Assembly (NCBI GenBank): GCA_026004655.1
Contig: BPJO01000002.1
Location: 124,001-188,000, forward strand
DNA: 64,000 nt
Reading direction: 5' to 3'
Origin: Phycisphaerae bacterium
Lineage (GTDB): Bacteria > Planctomycetota > Phycisphaerae > Tepidisphaerales > Tepidisphaeraceae
The notes beneath the pieces were generated by a model. The model was not told where the DNA came from and ran no database searches. It saw only the letters and a list, made by a program, of their open reading frames with translations. The position numbers and the translations under genes are program-made. Shown here one piece after another: positions 57,570-64,000 of the stretch. How positions within the stretch are numbered: position 1 is the first letter of the stretch; each line of letters opens with the position of its first letter.

Positions 57570-58706
57570 TCACGATGTCTGACGGGCCCATTCTTCGAAC
57601 CGTTGGATCATGGCAGGGGTGACGCTTCGGGGCGTTTCAGAAATAACCTGTTCGATCAAGGCTTGATCGATTTCCGGTTCTTGATCATTGCCAGTGACGG
57701 CTTGGAGGAAGGGCAACAAAGCGGCCCGATCACAGATGTATTTGATGTCCGCGCCGCTATATCCTTCTAGACGTTCGGCCAGGGTTTGAAAACTCACATG
57801 ATCCGCCAGGGGACGGTTGCGCAGGTACAGCTCGAGCAAGCGGACGCGTGCAGGAAGGTCGGGAAGGGGGATATGGACTTTTTCATCAAACCGTCCGGGT
57901 CTTAGGACGGCAGGGTCGAGCTGCCAGGGGACGTTTGTTGCACCAAGAAACAGGACAGGGGAGTTCTTTTTCTTGTCAAACCCTTCCATGCCCTGCAGGA
58001 TCTGCGGAACAACACGTTGCATGACACTCGAACCTTCATCCCGTCGGGCGGGGATCAGGGCTTCGATTTCGTCAATAAAAATGACAGCCCGTTGTTCCTG
58101 TGAAGCCGCGTCAAATAGTTTTTTGATGTTCTGTTCGGCTTCACCGACCCACTTGCTGAGCACGTCAGCCGGGGAGATACGAAAAAATGTCGCGTCCAAC
58201 TCACCTGCAGTTGCTTTGGCCAAAAGGGTTTTCCCGGTACCGGGGGGTCCGTAAAGCAAAATACCTCCGCCCGCCCGAATTCCGAACTTCTCGGCCAGGT
58301 CTGCATGGGCAAAGGGATAAATCATTTTAAGTCGGATTTCCTCTTTCACTTCATCCAGCCCCGCGACGTCACTGAACCGAACGGAGGGTTTTTCACGAAC
58401 CATCCATTGAGAGACCTGTGCGGATGACTCTGCGGAAGCATCAGCCTGACCGGATGGATGGGAACTCGTGGAAACTTTTCGACGGGTTCTTTTGGCCTGT
58501 TCACAATCCCGGGCCAGCTCCAAGAGTCGAGAAGCGGTTTCTCGACGGGCTTGTTGAAGTTCCTGAGTATGGGCTTGCTTGGCGAGCATCAGAATCGCGC
58601 GAGCGGCTTCGAGCAGATAGACCCGGGCACTGTCCCATTGTCCAGCCCGACGCGCGTCCAGACCCCGTTGACGGTATCGTTCGAACGTCTCATACGTCAG
58701 ACTCAT
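57570..58706 (-). CDS. Vps4-like AAA ATPase with an MIT-like N-terminal domain
   Basis: A 378-residue protein with an order like eukaryotic Vps4: residues 1-75 form a three-helix MIT-like region (GLDARRAGQWDSARVYLLEA; LLELARDCEQAKR), 76-105 a low-complexity linker, then one AAA domain: SDVAGLDEVKE (112-122), Walker A GPPGTGKT (153-160), pore loop KWVGE (185-189), Walker B FIDE (210-213), GATNVPWQLD (255-264), arginine fingers in LRPGRFDEK, and a C-terminal helix SVTPAMIQRFEEW. The Vps4 beta-domain insert is absent. It is probably a ring-forming unfoldase/disassembly enzyme. A 2-TM protein gene lies 33 bp upstream on the same strand. Confidence 0.88.
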   Translation of the reverse strand: MSLTYETFERYRQRGLDARRAGQWDSARVYLLEAARAILMLAKQAHTQELQQARRETASRLLELARDCEQAKRTRRKVSTSSHPSGQADASAESSAQVSQWMVREKPSVRFSDVAGLDEVKEEIRLKMIYPFAHADLAEKFGIRAGGGILLYGPPGTGKTLLAKATAGELDATFFRISPADVLSKWVGEAEQNIKKLFDAASQEQRAVIFIDEIEALIPARRDEGSSVMQRVVPQILQGMEGFDKKKNSPVLFLGATNVPWQLDPAVLRPGRFDEKVHIPLPDLPARVRLLELYLRNRPLADHVSFQTLAERLEGYSGADIKYICDRAALLPFLQAVTGNDQEPEIDQALIEQVISETPRSVTPAMIQRFEEWARQTS

Positions 58707-58739
58707 TTCGGTTCCTCTATTGCAAACACGACAATGATT

Positions 58740-59102
58740 TTACTCCCCGGGGCGTCTATCCAATCGTCCTTCCGCAAGCCGTGCTGCAACTATCATATAC
58801 ATCAACATTCCTGTAACGATCACCAAAGCGATACGAAAACTGTTGGTAAAAAAGTAAAAAAGGGTTACAAACACCCCCGCAGTGACCAGTACCAGGACTG
58901 CCCAACAGATCCATCGCCACAGTTGTCGAAGACGACCAGGTCCCCCGATTTCCAGAAATGTCGGATCGGTTTGGGTTTCAGCCAGCCTACGATAATGATG
59001 GAAGTCATGAATGGGAACCGGATCGGATGATTCCGCGGGTCTGGAATCTTCGGTTCGGTAGTCAGGATCATTATCCGAGGATGGGCTGGGAAAAGGTCTC
59101 AC
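58740..59102 (-). CDS. Two-helix membrane protein encoded with the Vps4-like ATPase
   Basis: A 120-residue protein with an acidic Pro/Ser-rich first half (DPDYRTEDSRPAESSDPVP), then two membrane helices (about 65-85 and 88-108) and a basic end (LAEGRLDRRPGE). No family is recognised. Its stop is 33 bp before the ATPase start, and both point the same way, so they are likely one operon. It could be the membrane anchor or substrate of the ATPase; inferred from position. Confidence 0.65.
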   Translation of the reverse strand: MRPFPSPSSDNDPDYRTEDSRPAESSDPVPIHDFHHYRRLAETQTDPTFLEIGGPGRLRQLWRWICWAVLVLVTAGVFVTLFYFFTNSFRIALVIVTGMLMYMIVAARLAEGRLDRRPGE

Positions 59103-59132
59103 ATCAGGGGGTGTTGGACTGTAGGAACAACC

Positions 59133-60219
59133 TCAGGTCAATTCCATCGGGAAAGGGGTGAGGTTTTTCACACCGGTGGTAGTTACGAGGTACTGATTTT
59201 CGAGTCTTATTCCGCCTTGCAGTTCGGCCCCATAGACTCCCGGCTCGATCGTGAAGATTTCGCCTTCGGCGAGGATGTCATTATGGTCGGTCTTGAGAAA
59301 CGGGTATTCATGAGGCACCAATCCGACGCCGTGCCCGAGATGGTGAAACTGATTACGACCGAAATGAGTGTTGAAGTGATCTTCAACCGTTTGGAAAAGG
59401 TCGGAGGTCGAAACACCCGGACGTGCCAAGGATTCGATTATCGGGAAAACGTCCATAAGATTCTGCCAAGCCTTGAGTTGCGCATCGGACGGGGTTTTAC
59501 CGACGCTAAACGCCCTGCAATTGTCGGCGAAATAGCCCCGATAGGCCGGTCCTAGGTCAAGGATATAGATTTCTCCGGTTTGTGCTTTTCGTCCGGGTCG
59601 GGGCATTCCCCCTCCGGACCCGCAGGCAAAATCGTTTCCGAGTAAAGCGGTCATCGGTTCGCCAAGGGTTTCGACGGCGGTTTTATGGAGTTGGTTATAA
59701 ACTTCCAACTCGGGGATGCCCGGTTCGATGATTTGACGGGCTTTTTGGTACATGGATTCGGTCGCGTGAATGGCGTGCTGGATCAGCGACAATTCGTCGG
59801 GATCTTTGATCCGTCGCATTTGCTGGAGCGTCAGGTCGATATTGATCGGTCGGGTTAATTGCGACAGGAAACAGCAGGCCACGTCGCTGGTGTCGTACCC
59901 GATTCTGGTCGAGTCGACCAACAATTTCAGGGTCATGCTCGCGACGGTCTGGGGCAGGTCTAATCGCACCATCGGGGGATAAGTGAGAATTTCGTCCACA
60001 GGAAGGGTTTGGGTGGGTGTCCAGGGGGTGATCAGATAATTCCTGTAACCCGGTCGTAGAATGAGTGCACATCGGAAGTTGGGGGGGATCAGATGTCCGG
60101 TCAGGTAATAAACGTGCCGGGGGGTCACTGATCACGATCGCATCCACGCCGGTGGATTTAAGAGCGTTGATAAGTCTTTGCTGGCGTTGTTGGGCGAATG
60201 TCGGATCAAGCATGCGCAT
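59133..60219 (-). CDS. M24 family metallopeptidase (Xaa-Pro aminopeptidase-like), one frameshift
   Basis: A protein of about 360 residues. Most of it (60128 to 59133) is one frame: creatinase-type N-terminal domain and the pita-bread catalytic domain with metal ligands Asp and Asp in LDLGPAYRGYFADN, His in GHGVGLVPHE, Glu in IEPGVY and Glu in GIRLEN. Its first about 30 residues (MLDPTFAQQRQQRLINAL) lie in another frame; the change is in six G at 60119-60124, where five would restore VISDPRHVYYLTG. It removes N-terminal residues from proline-containing peptides. Likely start ATG 60219 or 60213. Confidence 0.85.
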
Positions 60220-60367
60220 ATGATAACAACAATCGGGGGTGAAGGGAGTTAAACCTGATCGGGAGTCTGACAATTGACAATCGCTTGTTTGACCGGATCT
60301 TACGATTGCGGATAGATTATCCGTCTAGGCGGACGATGCCGTTTCGGAGTCCTGGTAGGAGCGACCC

Positions 60368-61544
60368 TTGAAAAGCTACCCATTGATTATCGTATTGTTG
60401 TCAGCCGTCCTGGCGGGCGGGTGTCGGTCTGGTCAGAAGTCCCCCCCCCTCAGCCGAGATGGTTCCTCCCGGTTCCTTCATCGAATCCTGGTCGGTTCCG
60501 ACGGGATTTGAACGTGTCAATGCGTTTTACTTTGTCGATGACCTACTGTTCGTGTACGGTCCGAATAATCAGGTCGCTGCATTCGATCCTGCAGGGAGCT
60601 TGCAATTCCGGATGAGAATCGGGATCCCCGGCGACCGGATTTCACCCCCGATGGTGGACCCCACTCGGATTATCTTCGCTACGGGTTCCGTTCTGGAAAT
60701 CGTCAGTCGTCAGGGGGTTCGTCTCAAAACCATTGAGTTAGGTCGTCCGGTTCGTTCTCCCGGGGTGATGAACGGAAATATCGTTTACCTCGGTGTGGAT
60801 AGTGAAACCGGCGGGCGAATCGTTGCGGTAGATCTTGATAAATCGGTCGGTGACCCTGCCATCTGGACTCGTCTGGCAGGTGGGGCGGTCCGAACCCAAC
60901 CACAGTTGTTCGAGAACGTGATCTATTTTGCTAACGACAACGGTCAGGTCATTGCTTTGACAGGGGACCCGGTTTTGCTTTGGCCTCGAAATGAGGTCAT
61001 GCCGGACAGTATTTTCCGGACCGACGGGCAAATTATCGGGGGAATCCGTGTCGATTTAAATGGGGTATACGTCCCTTCAACGGATACCAAGTTGTATGCA
61101 CTGGACCCGACCACGGGTAGGATCCGTTGGGAATATTTTGCAGGCGAACCGGTCGTCGAAACCCCTCTTCCGACATCGGATACCGTTTATATTTACGTTA
61201 AAGGCACGGGATTGATCGCTTTAGACAAAAAGTCGACCACCCGCTACCTCAATCCCCGATGGATTCATCCTCAGGCCCGTCAGGTTTTGTCAGAAGATAC
61301 CAGGCACGTGTTTGTGTTGCTCGATTCGGGGCACGTGGCTGCTTTGGATAAAAAGACGGGTCAGAACCAGTTTCAGACCCAGCGGAATGATTTTGTGACC
61401 GGGGTTTCCCATATTAACCCCGATGACCAGACCATTTTCGTTATTACCCGCGATAGACGTCTTGTTGCGATTCAGCCGATCACACGGGCCGGGGTGGTCG
61501 GTCGGCTTGTTTGCAGTCCGGACGCTACACGGGATCTTTATTGA
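60368..61544 (+). CDS. PQQ-type beta-propeller lipoprotein, one frameshift
   Basis: The main frame (from 60459) encodes a repeat protein of the PQQ-dehydrogenase-like/BamB propeller type: repeats such as YALDPTTGRIRWEYFAGEPV and VAALDKKTGQN. No enzyme residues are seen. Its true N-terminus lies upstream in another frame: TTG at 60368 with AGGAG six bases before, signal helix LIIVLLSAVLA and lipobox AGGC. Nine C at 60441-60449 cause the change; eight would join the frames. With that, it is an envelope lipoprotein of about 390 residues. Its role is unclear; BamB-like and dehydrogenase-like proteins share the fold. Confidence 0.8.
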
Positions 61545-61571
61545 ACGGTTGGACCGTATCCGGTCCAAAAG

Positions 61572-62720
61572 TCACAGCTGGTCGCGATAAACTTGTTCCA
61601 AACGGTCGACCATCACCCGGGTGTCGAACCGTTGACTGGCGAATTGTCGTCCGCAAGCTCCCATTCGTTTCATTTTCTCCGGATCGTCCAACAAATCAGC
61701 CAAGCATTCTCCGAGTCGTTCGCGATCAAAAGGCCGAACCAGATACCCCGTCTGCCCATCGATAAGCCCTTCCCGATTTCCATCCACGTCGTAGGTGATC
61801 ACCGGGCAACCGGCTAATTGTCCCTGAGGCAACGCCCGCGCCAAACCTTCGCGACGTGAAGGATGGACCAGGATGTCCATCGCCTGTACCAGTTCTGGAA
61901 TTCGGGTAGGGGGGACCAGACCGGTTAGGACAAATCGGTCTTCCAAACCCAGTTCTTGAATCCGTTGTTCGAACGCCTGTCGCAAAAGCCCGTCCCCGAT
62001 CCACAGGAATCGGAGTTGGGGAAACCGATGGCACAGTTGCGGCGCCAATTCCAACAGGTCCTCATGTCCTTTCATGTAAAACAAACGTGCGATCGTACCC
62101 GCGATGATCTGATCCGGGGCAATACCCAGGGATTCCCGGATTTGCTCTCGGGGAATCCGGGGATGAACAAATGGCTCGATTTCCATTCCGCTGTACACCG
62201 TGACGTATTGCTGGGGTTGACCGATCCCGGCTTCGAGGGACTGTCGGGCCATTTCGTCGGCGACACAAACAATCCGATGCGTAATCGGAGCAGTCTTTTT
62301 TTCCAACCATTTGTAAAAACAGTTCACGGCGCGCTTTTTCGAAGCGGTAAACGCCAACCCGTGGATCGTGTGAATGATTCGACGGCACCCGGCTTGTCGT
62401 GCCGACCAGCGTCCAATGATCCCGGCCTTGCTCGAATGGGTGTGGACGATATCCGGATTCAGTTCGCGCAACCGTTTAGTCAGTCGTCGATAAACCTTCC
62501 AGTCCTTGGAAGGATGAATCGACCGAATCATTTCATCGAACAACTCCACCCGATATCCGTAACCCTGTGCCCTGTCCAGGAGAGAACCTTCTGGTCCGAC
62601 GGGGGGACCGGTCAGCAGAAAGACTTCGTGACCACGGTCGTGTTGACCTTCACAGGACAAAATCGTGTTTTCCTGTGCGCCGCCTACGATCAGACGGGTA
62701 ATGATGTGAACGATCCTCAT
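61572..62720 (-). CDS. GT4 family glycosyltransferase
   Basis: A 382-residue glycosyltransferase with the GT-B fold of family 4. N-terminal IITRLIVGGAQENT, HTHSSKAGIIGR, IHTIHGLAF, and the C-terminal donor site REGLARALPQGQLAGCPVI (E-x7-E form) are visible. It would transfer a sugar from a nucleotide donor to a glycan or lipid in the cytoplasm, probably for surface polysaccharide synthesis. It lies on the minus strand 64 bp after the acyltransferase stop, so the two may be cotranscribed. Confidence 0.92.
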   Translation of the reverse strand: MRIVHIITRLIVGGAQENTILSCEGQHDRGHEVFLLTGPPVGPEGSLLDRAQGYGYRVELFDEMIRSIHPSKDWKVYRRLTKRLRELNPDIVHTHSSKAGIIGRWSARQAGCRRIIHTIHGLAFTASKKRAVNCFYKWLEKKTAPITHRIVCVADEMARQSLEAGIGQPQQYVTVYSGMEIEPFVHPRIPREQIRESLGIAPDQIIAGTIARLFYMKGHEDLLELAPQLCHRFPQLRFLWIGDGLLRQAFEQRIQELGLEDRFVLTGLVPPTRIPELVQAMDILVHPSRREGLARALPQGQLAGCPVITYDVDGNREGLIDGQTGYLVRPFDRERLGECLADLLDDPEKMKRMGACGRQFASQRFDTRVMVDRLEQVYRDQL

Positions 62721-62784
62721 ACCTGGCTATGTTTTATCAGACAATATCGCCGGATATGACGCAACCCGACGGATTTCCGGATGG

Positions 62785-64000
62785 TCAGGCGGCCTGTCGC
62801 ATCGCTTGGCGGGGAGAAATGGCAACCGCATTGGGATACAAAGGCCCCGTTGAAGACGGTTTTTCGGAAACGGGTCGAGAAACAGGGACCGGAGAACGTT
62901 GGTAATCGAAAAACATTTTCAATTTCAGAAAATGCTTTTCTACCGCGTGATAGCTGATCCAGGCAATTCCCCACGAGCACGCAATGGCCAGCACCAGATA
63001 AATCAAGATCGCGGCGTTGTAAGAACCGGTCCATCGGATCAACAGGTCACGTCCGAACACCTTATCGTAAGCCGGGACGAAAAACATGTGTGTCACGTAC
63101 AACCCATAGCTGTACCGACCGAGGCTCGTTAAAACAGGATTGGTCATGAAACGATACCCCAATCCCTTGTGCACTTGAGCCGCTTCCAATACCAGCCATG
63201 CACTGAAAATCGCCAACAGGGAATATCCGCCGATCGTGGTCCACAAGTCGTCCCGGTCAAACCTCTCATAAACGGCTATCAGAATAATCAGACCGGTCAA
63301 AGCCCCCAGCGCCAGAACCCGGGATCTTCGAGTCCAGACTTTCAAGGCATAAGAGTCCGTGATCAGAATCGATACCAATGCCCCGATTGCCAACGAATCA
63401 ACCCGGCATGGAGTCAATACGTAAGGAACCACCGAATCAAAACCAGCTAGCATCAGCAAACCCCGCAACAAAGGAGCTGACAAAATGCAAACCAGGCAAA
63501 TTCGAATGAGTTGTCCTCTTGAAGACACAAACCACACCACCAGAGGCCAAATCAGATAAAAATGTTCCTCAACCGCCAGCGACCAGAAATGATTAACGAC
63601 CCCCCATCGTTCGCCTTCCGTTGCCACTTTCAGGTTGGTTCCGTACAGCCACAGCCAGCTTTGATTTTGTATCAAGTCCGGTAGATCCCGGATCACTTTT
63701 CCGAAGTAATGACTCACAAACGGACCCAGAATCGGGGTTTGAAGCAAAACGGGCACGACCAGAAACAGCACGACCAAGGTCAGGTAATACACCGGGAAAA
63801 TCCGTAAGGTTCGTCGGGCATAAAAATTAAGAAAGTAATCCTCACTTTTTCGTGTTTTCAAAAGTATGGCGGTAATCAAGAATCCGGACAGCACAAAAAA
63901 CAGATCCACGCCGATCCAGCCGGTGTGTGCGGCTTCGAGAGCGCGGGCGTGTCCAGTAGGGACCGGAGACCTGAGGTGTAAAGTGATGAATCAGTACCAA
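62785..64000 (-). CDS. Acyltransferase family 3 (OafA/YrhL-like), partial, one frameshift
   Basis: A membrane acyltransferase running off the right edge; about 400 residues seen. It has several membrane helices and VDLFFVLSGFLITA, AVEEHFYLIWPLV and YARRTLRIFPVYYL, all of the acyltransferase-3 family that O-acetylates surface sugars. The frame from 63909 starts inside the first helix region; upstream bases read LVLIHHFTPQVSGP in one frame and ARALEAAHTGWIGVD in another, so a one-base insertion lies near 63957-63961. The true start is beyond the window. Confidence 0.85.

Overview
The window comes from a planctomycete, probably class Phycisphaerae. The evidence is two exported proteins with the planctomycete N-terminal export motif (LESRRLLA at about 6740, VEPRQLLA at about 13870), two PEP-CTERM proteins, two exported-pseudopilin genes of the GFTLVELL / AFTLVELL type, Gfo/Idh/MocA and GH106/GH95/GH5 glycan genes, and an MCE/Mla lipid-transport operon with planctomycete features. 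Genus and species cannot be named from this sequence. I see no tRNA, rRNA, insertion sequence, prophage or CRISPR array; this is a chromosomal stretch in which housekeeping genes are interspersed with glycan-degradation genes.

Layout. 1-9.3 kb: end of a sugar oxidoreductase, a SnoaL-like gene with a textbook sigma-70 promoter, a large GH106-like glycosidase, an exported subtilase with a seven-repeat C-terminal region, an MBL-fold nuclease-like protein and a GntR/LacI-hybrid regulator. 9.3-13.6 kb: atpD and sucD, both away from their usual partners and divergent, then a DJ-1/PfpI protein and an ABC-2 permease. 13.8-19.3 kb: an exported beta-helix protein, then a minus-strand glycan locus (LacI regulator, pseudopilin, small membrane protein, GH5 enzyme) with two LacI-type operators upstream. 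19.6-24.8 kb: rpmE (L31 type B), then a six-gene operon joining a HEAT lipoprotein, an RsbW-like kinase, an RsbV/MlaB-like STAS protein and MlaE-MlaF-MlaD, preceded by a pseudopilin. 24.9-28.3 kb: radA, pabA/trpG, RNase P RNA, an ECF sigma factor with a small membrane protein. 28.5-39.6 kb: aminotransferase, comF, a GH15 enzyme fused to a ferredoxin domain, two tandem PEP-CTERM paralogues, a GH95-like enzyme, and a uridylyltransferase/glucuronokinase-like pair. 39.7-50.8 kb: clpS, a degenerate HtrA-like protein, cardiolipin synthase, a PAS-GAF-REC protein, hemC, an NDUFA9-like reductase, an AIM24 protein, cstA and a SpoIIE phosphatase. 50.8-64 kb: polA, an ABC ATPase, coaE, rho, a Vps4-like AAA ATPase with a membrane partner, an M24 peptidase, a PQQ-propeller lipoprotein, a GT4 glycosyltransferase and an acyltransferase running off the right edge.

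The most unusual items are the GH15-ferredoxin fusion, the MIT-like plus AAA protein resembling eukaryotic Vps4, and the coupling of partner-switching proteins to an Mla transporter. At least eleven single-base frameshifts, mostly in homopolymers, interrupt seven otherwise well-conserved genes (lacI-type, mlaD, AIM24, SpoIIE, M24, PQQ lipoprotein, acyltransferase). They look more like indel errors or very recent lesions than old decay, and they affect how those genes should be read.
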